In this document: positions 9,273 through 18,306 of the stretch, piece by piece | Layout of the letters: every line of letters begins with the position of its first letter | How positions within the stretch are numbered: position 1 is the stretch's first letter | Translations under genes and position numbers: made by a program | NCBI GenBank assembly: GCA_964428745.1 | Contig: CAYRYZ010000016.1 | Coordinates: 1-30,481, forward strand | DNA length: 30,481 nucleotides | Reading direction: 5' to 3' | From: GCA-002713455 sp964428745 | GTDB taxonomy: Bacteria; Fidelibacterota; Marinisomatia; Marinisomatales; TCS55 | The notes under the pieces: model-generated | What the model saw: the letters and a program-made list of their open reading frames with translations, nothing else | The model's database searches: none | Told to the model about the DNA's origin: nothing

Positions 9273-10441
9273 ATAATTTTAAATCTAATGCAAATATTAA
9301 ACTTGCTCTTTTTATATTTGGTTTATTATTAATCCTTGGACTATTAGCATATTCAAATTTTCTCGTTAATCAATTACGCAATGACAATAGGCAAATTGTA
9401 AAAATTTATTCTGAGATAATAGCTAAAACTGTTAATGAAGATTCTGATGCAAATTTAAATTTTGTATTCGATGAGATTATTAAAAAAATCCAATTTCCAA
9501 TTATTTATTCAGATGCAGAAAACAAGCCAATTTACTTTAGGAATATAGATGTTGAATCATTAGACGAACTGGTTAATCCCATAAAATCTATGGATATTCA
9601 AAATAAACCAATCTCAATAATCTTCAAAAATCCTAACTCAGAGAAGGATATACTATTAGGATATTTACACTATGGTGATTCCAATCTAATCCAAAGAATA
9701 AAATGGCTGCCATTCATAGAGATTAGCGTTGTAGCCTTATTTATTTTTGTAGGGTTTATAGGTTTTAACAGTATTAGAAACAATGAAAAACGAAACCTGT
9801 TGATTGGTATGTCACGAGAGACAGCTCATCAACTAGGAACTCCAGTTTCTGCGCTTATGGGGTGGGTAGATAGAATTAAAAATCATCCAGATGAAATGGA
9901 TAAAGTTTTGGACGAGATGGATACAGACTTAAATCGCCTTGAACAAATAGGTGATAGGTTCGGCAAAATGGGGTCAGATTCTCCCCTAGAAATAATCTTA
10001 TTAAAGACTTTGATTGATGAACAAACCGTTTATTTAGAAAAAAGATTACCTTCCCTAGGTAAAACTATTGAATTATCAGTATCAGTATCAGAGGATATAA
10101 AGATTTTAGGAAACCGTACGCTTTTAGGTTGGGCAATTGAAAATATAATTCGTAATGGTATTGATTCAATTACTGGAGATGATGGCAAAGTGCAATTGTC
10201 AATAATAGATCAAGATAAATTTGCTTTGATTCATATTAAAGATAATGGGAATGGAATACCTAAAAAGGATTGGATGAATATTTTTAGACCAGGATTCAGT
10301 ACAAAAAAAATAGGGTGGGGATTAGGACTATCATTAGTTAATCGAATAATTAATGATATTCATTCAGGTCAAATCAAAATTATATCAAGCAATCCTAACG
10401 AAGGCACAGTTTTTGAGATACGACTCAATAAAGCAAATTAA
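9269..10441 (+). CDS. Membrane-bound sensor histidine kinase (orphan)
   Basis: This is a 390-aa sensor kinase with a first membrane helix at 12-32, a periplasmic domain of about 115 residues and a second helix at 147-167. The kinase core follows without an obvious HAMP domain. The phospho-acceptor is His187 in RETAHQLGTPVSAL, the HQLGTP variant of the H-box common in FCB bacteria. ATP-binding boxes are clear: N-box ENIIRNGID (291-299), G1 KDNGNGIP (324-331), an F-box with IFRPGFSTK, and G2 GWGLGLSLV (349-357). No response regulator is encoded beside it. The ATGA overlap with the YfhO gene suggests coupled translation with the glycan cluster, so it may sense envelope state. The signal and partner are unknown. 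Confidence 0.9.
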   Translation: MNNFKSNANIKLALFIFGLLLILGLLAYSNFLVNQLRNDNRQIVKIYSEIIAKTVNEDSDANLNFVFDEIIKKIQFPIIYSDAENKPIYFRNIDVESLDELVNPIKSMDIQNKPISIIFKNPNSEKDILLGYLHYGDSNLIQRIKWLPFIEISVVALFIFVGFIGFNSIRNNEKRNLLIGMSRETAHQLGTPVSALMGWVDRIKNHPDEMDKVLDEMDTDLNRLEQIGDRFGKMGSDSPLEIILLKTLIDEQTVYLEKRLPSLGKTIELSVSVSEDIKILGNRTLLGWAIENIIRNGIDSITGDDGKVQLSIIDQDKFALIHIKDNGNGIPKKDWMNIFRPGFSTKKIGWGLGLSLVNRIINDIHSGQIKIISSNPNEGTVFEIRLNKAN

Positions 10442-10487
10442 TATTTAATTATAATAGTAATTTCACTACTTAATAAAGGAGAAAAAA

Positions 10488-10835
10488 TTGAATTTATTTT
10501 TATTTGCCGGTGGACAAGGTAGCCAAGGAGGGGGTTTAATGGCTTATTTACCATTTATCCTTATATTGGCAATTATGTATTTCTTAATGATTCGCCCACA
10601 AGCAAAACGTCAGAAAGAAAAACAAAAGATGCTTGGGTCTTTAAAAAAAGGAGACCGTGTCATTACTATTGGTGGTATTCATGGCAGCGTAAATGGACTA
10701 AAGGGCAAGGATAAAAAAATTGTAAATCTTAAAGTAGCTAATAATATCAATTTATCGGTAAATCGCTCAGCAATATCAGGTTTAATTGATAAGATTGATG
10801 AGACTGAAGTTGAAAGTATAGAGGAACAGTCTTAA
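10488..10835 (+). CDS. yajC: Sec translocon accessory subunit YajC
   Basis: This is a small single-pass membrane protein (115 aa) that joins SecD-SecF at the Sec translocon. After a glycine-rich head there is one helix at about 18-36 ending in the family hallmark MIRPQAKRQKEKQKML, then the small beta domain KKGDRVITIGGIHGSV. The start is TTG at 10488: AAAGGAG at 10475-10481 lies six bases ahead, the best ribosome-binding site in the window, and no ATG gives a full first helix. A TATAAT-like hexamer occurs at 10450-10455 in the 46-base gap upstream, but no matching -35 is seen, so I do not call a promoter. The stop overlaps the def start as TAATG. It probably opens the housekeeping block yajC-def-fmt-rsmB. 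Confidence 0.95.
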   Translation: MNLFLFAGGQGSQGGGLMAYLPFILILAIMYFLMIRPQAKRQKEKQKMLGSLKKGDRVITIGGIHGSVNGLKGKDKKIVNLKVANNINLSVNRSAISGLIDKIDETEVESIEEQS

Positions 10836-11374
10836 TGGCTGTAATGGAAGTTGTTTACTACGGGGATCCAATCCTTAGAAAAAAATGTAGTCCAGTTACA
10901 GATCTTGAAAAAATTGAAGCATTAATAAGCGATATGTTTGATACGATGTATGAAGAGAATGGACTTGGATTAGCGGCTAATCAAGTGGGGGTAGATTTAA
11001 ATCTATTTATTATTGATATCTCAAGCGTTGAAGATGATGAGAAAACACATGTTTTTATTAATGGTGAAATCGTTGGTAGTAGCGGAGAATCATGGTTTGA
11101 AGAGGGCTGTTTATCTATTCCAGACGTGAGATTAAATATCAAACGCCCAGATACTATTCAATTTAAATTTCAAGATGTATCGGGGAAGGAACATTTAGAA
11201 GAATTTGATGGGCTAATGGCTCGTGCAATCCAACATGAGGTGGATCATTTAAATGGTGTATTTATTGTTGATCGAGTATCTCAAACAGCGAAGATGAGTG
11301 TAGATAAATCACTTAAAGATATTAAAAAAAACGCCATTGAAAGATCCAGTACTAGAAGGGATTTTGTCCTTTAA
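10835..11374 (+). CDS. def: Peptide deformylase
   Basis: This metalloenzyme removes the formyl group from the N-terminal methionine of new proteins. All three family motifs are intact in the 179-aa chain: GLGLAANQ (43-50), EGCLS (90-94) and HEVDH (134-138). The metal ligands are Cys92, His134 and His138, and Glu135 is the general acid/base. The ATG overlaps the yajC stop in TAATG and a GAGGA at 10821-10825 precedes it at about nine bases. fmt follows 30 bases later, so the enzymes that add and remove the formyl group are encoded side by side, the usual bacterial arrangement. The C-terminus is short and basic, without the long extension of some type-II enzymes. Confidence 0.97.
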   Translation: MAVMEVVYYGDPILRKKCSPVTDLEKIEALISDMFDTMYEENGLGLAANQVGVDLNLFIIDISSVEDDEKTHVFINGEIVGSSGESWFEEGCLSIPDVRLNIKRPDTIQFKFQDVSGKEHLEEFDGLMARAIQHEVDHLNGVFIVDRVSQTAKMSVDKSLKDIKKNAIERSSTRRDFVL

Positions 11375-11404
11375 AAAAAATCAACCTTGTATATTTAGAG
11401 AGAT

Positions 11405-12331
11405 ATGATGAAAATCATTTTTATGGGTAATTCAATAATTGCTTGTCCAATTCTAAATTCATTAAACAATTCAATACATGATTTAATAGGAGTTGTTAGT
11501 AACTCACCTAAACCAGCTGGTCGTGGCAGGTCATCAATGTATACACCAGTTGGTCAATTGGCAAATGAGTTGGGTCTTAATTTTATTCCAGCTAAATCAT
11601 TAAATGATAAAGTTTTGATAGATACTATCAGAAAATTAGAAGCTGATATATTTGTTGTTGTTGCATTTAGAATATTACCAAAAATTATTTTCTCATTATC
11701 AAAAAAAGGAGCTATTAATCTTCATGGTTCTTTATTGCCTAAATATCGTGGAGCGGCACCTATTCAACACTCACTATTGAATGGTGATAAACTAACTGGA
11801 GTTTCAACTTTTCTTATCGATAGTAATTTAGATACTGGTCCAATTATTCTTCAAAAAGACATACCGATAGAAGATCAAGATACGTTCGACTCAATTTCAA
11901 AGAAAATGTCAGAAGAAGGCATAGGTATTATATTTGAATCTTTAGATTTACTAGATACTATCGATTTTAAACCAGTACCTCAGATAGAAACAGAAATCAG
12001 CCATGCTCCTAAAATTTCAAATAAAATGTTTGAAATTGACTGGTCTGATTCAGCTACTAAAATCAATAATAAAGTACGAGCTCTATCGTATGGTGGAGCA
12101 TTTACTTTTATTAATGGAAAAAGGATCAAAATATTTAAATCCAAAGTTGATTTGAATATTAATACTGATCTTCCTGGGGAAATTAGTATTGTTGATAAAA
12201 GTAAAATAATAGTTTGCTGTGGATCTCAAAATTTAGAGTTGCTAGAAATTCAGATTGAGAGTAAACGCCGAATGTCAATAGAAGAATGGATAAATGGAAA
12301 CCAAGTCAATAATGGGGATTTATTAGGTTGA
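11405..12331 (+). CDS. fmt: Methionyl-tRNA formyltransferase
   Basis: This cytoplasmic enzyme formylates Met-tRNAfMet using 10-formyl-tetrahydrofolate, allowing translation initiation. The 308-aa protein has the formyltransferase Rossmann domain with the catalytic trio Asn105, His107 and Asp143 inside NLHGSLLPKYRGAAPI and LDTGPI. The KPAGRGRSS stretch (36-44) matches the flexible loop that grips the acceptor stem. The C-terminal OB-fold domain is present from about residue 205. Two adjacent ATGs (11405 and 11408) are possible; AGAGAGA at 11397-11403 serves either. It sits between def and rsmB, ending in a TTGA overlap with the latter. Confidence 0.95.
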   Translation: MMKIIFMGNSIIACPILNSLNNSIHDLIGVVSNSPKPAGRGRSSMYTPVGQLANELGLNFIPAKSLNDKVLIDTIRKLEADIFVVVAFRILPKIIFSLSKKGAINLHGSLLPKYRGAAPIQHSLLNGDKLTGVSTFLIDSNLDTGPIILQKDIPIEDQDTFDSISKKMSEEGIGIIFESLDLLDTIDFKPVPQIETEISHAPKISNKMFEIDWSDSATKINNKVRALSYGGAFTFINGKRIKIFKSKVDLNINTDLPGEISIVDKSKIIVCCGSQNLELLEIQIESKRRMSIEEWINGNQVNNGDLLG

Positions 12332-13635
12332 TTAATAAAGATTCTCGTTATCATGCATTTCAGATTTTATTAGAGTTTGAACATAATAAGAGCCAGCTAA
12401 AATTGGTTCGAAATCGATATTATAATAGTTTTTCTGTTTCCCAAAACGATATAAATAGATCTTTGGTTTTATCAAATGAAGTGGTTCGTTGGCGTAGAAA
12501 ATTAGATTATTGGATACAAAGAAACTTAAATAAGCCCTGTAAGAGTCTTAACAGGAAAGCTCTTATTATTTTAAGGTTAGGTTATTATGAGATATTAATT
12601 GATAAAACCATACCTATATATGCCGCAGTTAATTCTTGGGTAGAATTAAGTAAGCATGTTTTAAATAATAAGCTTATAGGTCTTATTAATGCGGTTTTGA
12701 GAAAAAGCGCTGTTATTAATCCCAAAGAAAAAGATGCAAATCAATCTATAGGATCTTGGTATTCATATCCTGATTGGTTAATAAATAGCTGGATAAATAA
12801 ATATGATGAAAAATCAACTAATAAACTTTGTGATTGGTTTAATAAACCAGCGTATACAGATCTAAGAATACATTCGGACTATGAAAAGATAAAAAAATAT
12901 TTATCACGATTAGAAATAGAATTTAAACTTAGTCCACATTCTAATCGTTTTATTAGAATCCAATCTGATTTAAATAAAATAATTTCAAGTAGTTATTTTG
13001 ATACTGGAAAAATCAATGTTCAGGGAAGAGGCGCTGGTGCGGTTGTTGAACTTCTTTCTCCCACGCCAAATAGTGTTGTATTAGACGTATGTGCTGCACC
13101 TGGAACAAAATCATTATATATTTTCGAAATAATGAAAAAACAGGGTCAACTCTATTGCTCAGATATTGATTCAGATAGAATTCTGATGGGAAAAACTAGG
13201 GCGGAAACTCTAAGGTTTCCAATTGAATGGTCTTGTAAAGATGCTTCAATTGATTCCTTTCCATATGCCGATTATATATTAATTGACGCTCCTTGCACTG
13301 GAACCGGCGTCATCGGAAAGAATGTAGATATTCGTTGGAGACGTAAAGAAGGAAACGCAACAATTATGTCATTTAGGCAATTGAAGATACTCCAGCATAT
13401 GGCTAAATTTCTAAAACCTAAAGGTGTGATTGTATATAGTACTTGTTCAATGGAGTATGAAGAAAATTGGAATGTGGTAGAGTCATTTCTTAAATTGAAT
13501 AACAATTTCTATTTGGAATCAGGAAAGAGCTTTGTTCCAAATCAATGGCTTAATGCAGAAGGGTGTTTAGAAACATTTCCTCCTCGCGATAAAATTGATG
13601 GAATGTTTGCAGCACGTATAAGAAAATATGATTAA
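12328..13635 (+). CDS. rsmB: 16S rRNA (cytosine-C5) methyltransferase RsmB
   Basis: This enzyme methylates 16S rRNA cytosine 967 (E. coli numbering). The 435-aa chain has an N-terminal NusB-like RNA-binding domain (about 1-135, with the pattern INAVLRK) and a C-terminal SAM-dependent domain. The SAM loop is DVCAAPGTKS (253-262); DAPCTGTG carries Cys323 and YSTCS carries Cys373, the two cysteines needed in this family for product release and catalysis. The start is TTG at 12328, with the fmt stop overlapping as TTGA. The next ATG would remove part of the NusB domain. It overlaps the following PASTA gene by eight bases. The def-fmt-rsmB order is conserved in many bacteria. Confidence 0.95.
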   Translation: MINKDSRYHAFQILLEFEHNKSQLKLVRNRYYNSFSVSQNDINRSLVLSNEVVRWRRKLDYWIQRNLNKPCKSLNRKALIILRLGYYEILIDKTIPIYAAVNSWVELSKHVLNNKLIGLINAVLRKSAVINPKEKDANQSIGSWYSYPDWLINSWINKYDEKSTNKLCDWFNKPAYTDLRIHSDYEKIKKYLSRLEIEFKLSPHSNRFIRIQSDLNKIISSSYFDTGKINVQGRGAGAVVELLSPTPNSVVLDVCAAPGTKSLYIFEIMKKQGQLYCSDIDSDRILMGKTRAETLRFPIEWSCKDASIDSFPYADYILIDAPCTGTGVIGKNVDIRWRRKEGNATIMSFRQLKILQHMAKFLKPKGVIVYSTCSMEYEENWNVVESFLKLNNNFYLESGKSFVPNQWLNAEGCLETFPPRDKIDGMFAARIRKYD

Positions 13636-14389
13636 TAAATTTGTTCATTTTATAGTGGTCTTGCTCACTGTTAGTATTATTTTTGTTTTGTTTTTTGATT
13701 GGATTATTATGCCTGTATATATCAGAAAAGAAAAAACTGTTAGATTAATTGATATAAAAAATAAAAACCTTGATAGAGCAATTCTTGAATTAGAAAGCGA
13801 AGGCTTTAAAGGCATGGTTTTCGATACAGTTTACACATCACAAATAGAGCCTCAAACTGTTATAGATCAATATCCAGAACCGGGTAAAAAAATTAAAAAA
13901 GGCAGAACAATCAGGCTAAAAATATCACGTCCAGAAAAAATGATTTTTGTTCCTAATTTAGTAGGGCAATCAAAAAGAAGCTCAGAAATAGCTTTAAGGC
14001 AAATTGGTTTAGAAATTGATACCATGTATAATGAATTTAATCCTGATTACCCCAAAGGTACTGTCGCATGGCAATTCCCAAAAGCTGGAGATTACGTTAA
14101 TAAAGGATTAGGTATACAGATTACAGTTAGCCAAGGGTTGCCTCCTGATTTTTTTCAGGTCCCGCAATTATTTGGGTTGAGTCTTAATAAAGCAAGAGAA
14201 GAATTAGCTAGGTCTAGATTAAAAGTTGGTAAAATTTCTTATCAACAAAATGAAGATTTGGTTCCGTATACTGTTTTGGATCAGTCAATATCGCCAGGTA
14301 CCGTACTAGATCAATCAAGTCAAATAAACTTGGTAATAAGTATCCTTGATCTACAAGATATTTTTGACAAACTTGAAAATGAAAAATGA
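13628..14389 (+). CDS. Membrane-anchored protein with three PASTA domains
   Basis: This 253-aa protein has a short cytoplasmic head, one membrane helix (about 5-28) and three consecutive PASTA repeats at roughly 38-100, 108-169 and 178-239, each starting with V(P/R).(L/I) and ending in a KI/ITVS-like strand. PASTA domains in the periplasm bind peptidoglycan fragments or regulate cell-wall enzymes. No kinase or transpeptidase domain is attached. It lies directly after def-fmt-rsmB, the neighbourhood where Firmicutes place the PASTA kinase PrkC, and overlaps rsmB by eight bases and the next gene by ATGA. A role as a peptidoglycan-sensing or septal adaptor is inferred. The domain call is firm; the function is not. 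Confidence 0.87.
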   Translation: MINKFVHFIVVLLTVSIIFVLFFDWIIMPVYIRKEKTVRLIDIKNKNLDRAILELESEGFKGMVFDTVYTSQIEPQTVIDQYPEPGKKIKKGRTIRLKISRPEKMIFVPNLVGQSKRSSEIALRQIGLEIDTMYNEFNPDYPKGTVAWQFPKAGDYVNKGLGIQITVSQGLPPDFFQVPQLFGLSLNKAREELARSRLKVGKISYQQNEDLVPYTVLDQSISPGTVLDQSSQINLVISILDLQDIFDKLENEK

Positions 14390-14970
14390 TTAATAAATCA
14401 GAATATTCCCGAAAACTTATTCATACTTTTAACCTGGCAATCCCATTATTTTATTATTTTATTATTCCTGATAAATGGGAATTTTTAAATATTTTAATAT
14501 TATTAACGTTATGTTTTATTGCAATTGACATTTGTAGGAATCTTTTTCCTGCTGTTAAATCAATCTTCTCTATTATTTTCGATAAAATGTTAAGAGCGCA
14601 TGAATTAAATGGTAAATTTACAGGAGCAACTTGGGTAATGATTGCATCTTGTATATCTGTTTTGCTTTTTTCAAAACCCGTGGCAATTTTAGCCCTAATA
14701 TTTATGAGTTTGGGGGATACCGCAGCTGGATTAATTGGCCAGCAGTTTGGAAAGCATAAAATAGGTGATAAAACTTGGGAAGGTTTTTTTGCTGGATTAG
14801 TCGTTTGCTTGATAATTTCAATTAATTACAATCTACTACCATTACATGTATCAATTTCAGGTGCATGCACAGCTATGATAATGGAAATTCTACCAATTCC
14901 ATTAGATGATAATTTTAAAATTCCACTTGGCTCCGGTGGAATTATGATGATGCTTTTATCCCCTATTTAA
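14386..14970 (+). CDS. CTP-dependent diacylglycerol/polyprenol kinase family membrane protein
   Basis: This 194-aa multi-helix membrane protein resembles the CTP-using lipid kinases (yeast Dgk1, dolichol kinase, plant phytol kinase) and the related CDP-diacylglycerol synthases. Landmarks are RKLIHTF near the N-terminus, GKFTGATWV (75-83), LGDTAAGLIGQQFGKHKIG followed by KTWEGFFAG in the middle, and a final DDNFKIPLGSG. This order matches the kinase branch; the protein is shorter than CdsA and lacks its C-terminal signature. It may phosphorylate a polyprenol or diacylglycerol for lipid-carrier recycling, which would fit its position among envelope genes. The ATG overlaps the PASTA stop and the stop overlaps the next start (TAATG). 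The substrate is unproven. Confidence 0.78.
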   Translation: MINKSEYSRKLIHTFNLAIPLFYYFIIPDKWEFLNILILLTLCFIAIDICRNLFPAVKSIFSIIFDKMLRAHELNGKFTGATWVMIASCISVLLFSKPVAILALIFMSLGDTAAGLIGQQFGKHKIGDKTWEGFFAGLVVCLIISINYNLLPLHVSISGACTAMIMEILPIPLDDNFKIPLGSGGIMMMLLSPI

Positions 14971-17030
14971 TGTCCTTTTTATATCCAACTGTACTGTGGG
15001 GGCTTCTAACTGTATCGTTACCAATAATCATTCATCTATTTAGTCTTCGAAAAAACAAAAAAGTAGATTTCTCATCTATTAGACATATCCAAGCTTTAAA
15101 AAGTGAATCAATTAGGAAGTTGAAATTACTTAACTGGATTATAATTTTTCTTCGTATGGCCGTTATTGCATCTCTAGTAATTATGTTTTCAGGTCCAATC
15201 GTAGTAAATCAATCATCATGGATTCCAAGCGAAGAGGAATCTTTAGCTATAATTATTGTAGATAACTCTGCTAGCATGTCTGTTACAACAGATGGAGATT
15301 CTTTCTTAGACCAATCTTCATCTGAAATTTCAAAAATCATTTCTAGCTTTGAAGGAGTGGTCAATTTAAATATTTTTCAAACTACACCTCCAAAATCGAT
15401 ATTTTCAGGTATTATCGATAATGGTATGGATGTGAATATTGAAAATTGGGATATAAAACAATCAATGGGTGAAGATAGACTATGGACATTCACTGACTCA
15501 ATCTTAAAAACTGTTAATTCAAATTACCCAAATAAGGAGTGTTTTATATTAAGCGATTTTCCTGTTGAACCATTATCTAGTTTTAAAACTGATTTTGCTA
15601 ATTGGAGATTTTATTTATTAGGTCGAGAAAACCTTGGGAATAATATTGGAATAAAAAGTATCCAGGCTTTGAATCAAATAAAATTACCCAATGATTTAAT
15701 TGACCTAACTACTAGGATTGAAAATAGTGGATCTGTTGATCGAAGTGGTGTGCCAATTGAACTTTTTTTAGATGGAGATAGGGCAGGTCAAATTGTAACA
15801 CAGTTTCAACCTGGAAAAAATAAAGACTTTTTGTTTCAAGTTTATCCAGGAAAGAGTGGTGTTATTCGAGGGAAAGTTGAAATCCCTAAAGATGATTTTA
15901 TATCGGATAATTCTCAAACATTTGAAATAAATATACCAGAACAAATATCTTGCAAGGTAATTGCTAGTTCTCAAGAAAAATTATTATTAATTAAAACTAT
16001 TTTAGAGTCCATTTCCGGATCTGAGGGCTTAATTGATATTGACTTAAAAATTAAACCAGAGATTGACAATATCTTTCTTGACAATACGGATGTATTAATT
16101 TTACAAGATCCAAATATCTTTTCAATTAGTTCAATAGAAAAGATTAAAAAATTTATTCAAAATGGTGGAAGTATTTTTTGGTTTTCGGGCGAATACTACG
16201 AATCATTAAATGAGGTTGCCAGAGAAACCTTCAATTTGCCTAAGTTTAAAGATTTGGTCAAGCTTTCAGGAGAATCCTTTTTTACAGTTAAAATTAATGA
16301 TCGTGTAAATCCCGTATTTCAAGAGTTAAATTTTCGTGATATAAAATCTGCCTTCCCTCAGATATTTATATACAATAATGTGATCCCTGATAAATCACAT
16401 AAATCTATTTTATCTCTTAACAATAATGATCCTTTTTTGCTTGAAATTCCATTTTCAGGAAGTAGCATATATTTTTTTAGTTCTTTTTTAGATTTGAGAT
16501 GGAACGATTTCGGAATGAAAGGTTTATTAATCCCCATGATTTATAGGTTGTTAATGTTTACTGTAATTGATGAACACAATAGTTCTATGATATATATTGA
16601 TGAGCCTAAAACCATTCGTCTTACGAAAGATTTAATCAATAATAAATGGAAGATTAAATTACCATCAGGCGTCGAAATTCTGGTTATACCTGATTATGAT
16701 ACTGAGCAGTTAATTTTTTCTCAAACTCATGAGTTAGGATCTTATCAAGTTTTTGCAGATGATGAGTTTTACACAGCTTTTTCAACAAAACTTTCACCAT
16801 TTGAATATCCAAATCTCAGAGTAAATAAATCTAAATTGATTGATATATTTGGCACTGACAGATTTAAATGGATTGATACTGGTACCGATATAATATCGAC
16901 AATTAAGAATAAAAGGCATGGACGTTCCTTATGGCGAACATTTTTGATTATATCAATTGGTTTACTATTCATTGAATCTTTTCTTAGTCGTCCTAGATTA
17001 AACGCGTTGAAAAACATTACAAATGTCTAA
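14970..17030 (+). CDS. BatA-like membrane protein with von Willebrand A domain
   Basis: This 686-aa protein begins with the BatA-type N-terminal membrane module: helix 5-25, a basic loop KKNKKVDFSSIRHI-like segment at 27-40, and helix 55-78. It is followed by an extracytoplasmic vWA-like domain with the MIDAS signature DNSAS (98-102, Asp98, Ser100, Ser102). A long beta-rich region (about 220-330, CARDB-like spacing), a glutamine-amidotransferase-like segment around LQDPNIFSISSIEKIKKF, and a last helix near 660-677 complete it. Such proteins belong to Bat/aerotolerance complexes, usually encoded with a MoxR ATPase and other vWA proteins, none of which is present here. The gene starts in TAATG with the previous stop and overlaps hflX by eight bases. 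Its actual role is unknown. Confidence 0.82.
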   Translation: MSFLYPTVLWGLLTVSLPIIIHLFSLRKNKKVDFSSIRHIQALKSESIRKLKLLNWIIIFLRMAVIASLVIMFSGPIVVNQSSWIPSEEESLAIIIVDNSASMSVTTDGDSFLDQSSSEISKIISSFEGVVNLNIFQTTPPKSIFSGIIDNGMDVNIENWDIKQSMGEDRLWTFTDSILKTVNSNYPNKECFILSDFPVEPLSSFKTDFANWRFYLLGRENLGNNIGIKSIQALNQIKLPNDLIDLTTRIENSGSVDRSGVPIELFLDGDRAGQIVTQFQPGKNKDFLFQVYPGKSGVIRGKVEIPKDDFISDNSQTFEINIPEQISCKVIASSQEKLLLIKTILESISGSEGLIDIDLKIKPEIDNIFLDNTDVLILQDPNIFSISSIEKIKKFIQNGGSIFWFSGEYYESLNEVARETFNLPKFKDLVKLSGESFFTVKINDRVNPVFQELNFRDIKSAFPQIFIYNNVIPDKSHKSILSLNNNDPFLLEIPFSGSSIYFFSSFLDLRWNDFGMKGLLIPMIYRLLMFTVIDEHNSSMIYIDEPKTIRLTKDLINNKWKIKLPSGVEILVIPDYDTEQLIFSQTHELGSYQVFADDEFYTAFSTKLSPFEYPNLRVNKSKLIDIFGTDRFKWIDTGTDIISTIKNKRHGRSLWRTFLIISIGLLFIESFLSRPRLNALKNITNV

Positions 17031-18306
17031 TAATAATTTTGTTCAAAAAGAAAAAGCCATTCTAGTTGGAGTTATACATGGCAATCTAGATGAAAAAAAA
17101 GTCAATCAGCACTTGGATGAATTATCTCTTCTTACTGAAACAGCTGGTGGTGAAGTTGTAGGTTGTATTAAGCAAAAACTAAATAGAATCAACCCATCTT
17201 ATTTTATTGGAACAGGTAAGGCCAAAGAGGTTATAAATATAGCTAAAGAACAAAATGCATCTATAATAATTTTTGATGATGAGCTTAGCCCATCACATGT
17301 AAAAAACTATAATAAACTTTCGGAAGAAATAAAAGTAATCGATCGCAGTGCACTTATTTTAGATATTTTTAAACAACATGCACAAACTAAAGAAGCAAAG
17401 ACCCAAGTCGAGCTTGCTCAATTACAATATATGCTTCCACGACTCACAAGAGCTTGGACACATCTTGAGCGTCAAATGGGTGGTATTGGTACAAGAGCAG
17501 GAGCTGGAGAAACTCAGATCGAAGTTGATAGGCGCTTGGTTCGCACACGTATTTCAAAATTGAAAAATGAGTTAATTAAAATTGATAAAGAGAGGGTAAC
17601 TCAGAGCAAAAGGAGGAGTGATCAATTTAAAGTTGCTTTAGTAGGTTATACCAATGCTGGGAAATCAACTCTGATGAATGTGATGTCTGGAGCGGATGTA
17701 TATACCAAAGATCAACTTTTTGCAACATTGGACACTACGGTTAGATCGTTAAGATTAGAAGGAACTCATCAAATTCTATTGAGTGATACCGTTGGATTTA
17801 TTAGAAAGTTACCACATCATCTAATAGCAAGTTTTAAAAGCACATTAAATGAGGTAACCCTTGCTGATTTAATATTGATTATTCTAGATGTATCTTCAAA
17901 TCAAATCTTAGATCATTATAAAACTATTATAAGTGTATTAGAAGAACTTGGTGCATCTAGGCATCCAACTTTGGTTGTTATGAATAAAATAGACCAATTA
18001 GATCCTACTTCAAAAATCAATCATCTTAAATTAAAATTCCCTGATGGTGTCTTTGTTTCTGCTTTAAATCAACTTAGAATTAATCAACTTAATGATAAAA
18101 TCATTCAGATGATTGATCAAAACCTTGAAGAGCTTGATCTTTTATTCAGTTATAAAGAAGCAAAGAAAATTGCAATTGCACAAGAAGGTGTTAAAGTAAT
18201 GGAACGTAAATATAATAATGACCATGTAAAGTTAAAGGTGAAGGGGACAAGAAAGAAAATTGGTCAATTAATAAGGATTTTAGATGATAAAAAAACCTCG
18301 AATTAA
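17023..18306 (+). CDS. hflX: Ribosome-associated GTPase HflX
   Basis: HflX binds the 50S subunit and splits or rescues stalled ribosomes under stress. The 427-aa protein has the N-terminal HflX domain with the diagnostic glycine-rich stretch GGIGTRAGAGETQIEVDRR (153-171), then a GTPase domain with G1 GYTNAGKST (208-216), the DQLFATLDTT switch I (230-239), G3 DTVG (255-258) and G4 NKID (321-324). The C-terminal domain is complete. It overlaps the BatA-like gene by eight bases, so it is likely translated from the same message. The last codons and the stop lie inside a perfect palindromic terminator, making it the last gene of the long plus-strand transcription unit. Confidence 0.96.
   Translation: MSNNNFVQKEKAILVGVIHGNLDEKKVNQHLDELSLLTETAGGEVVGCIKQKLNRINPSYFIGTGKAKEVINIAKEQNASIIIFDDELSPSHVKNYNKLSEEIKVIDRSALILDIFKQHAQTKEAKTQVELAQLQYMLPRLTRAWTHLERQMGGIGTRAGAGETQIEVDRRLVRTRISKLKNELIKIDKERVTQSKRRSDQFKVALVGYTNAGKSTLMNVMSGADVYTKDQLFATLDTTVRSLRLEGTHQILLSDTVGFIRKLPHHLIASFKSTLNEVTLADLILIILDVSSNQILDHYKTIISVLEELGASRHPTLVVMNKIDQLDPTSKINHLKLKFPDGVFVSALNQLRINQLNDKIIQMIDQNLEELDLLFSYKEAKKIAIAQEGVKVMERKYNNDHVKLKVKGTRKKIGQLIRILDDKKTSN

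Noticed and set aside
10450..10455. TATAAT upstream of yajC as a sigma-70 -10 element
   Set aside because: No TTGACA-like sequence lies at 16-18 bases upstream; such hexamers are frequent in DNA this AT-rich.
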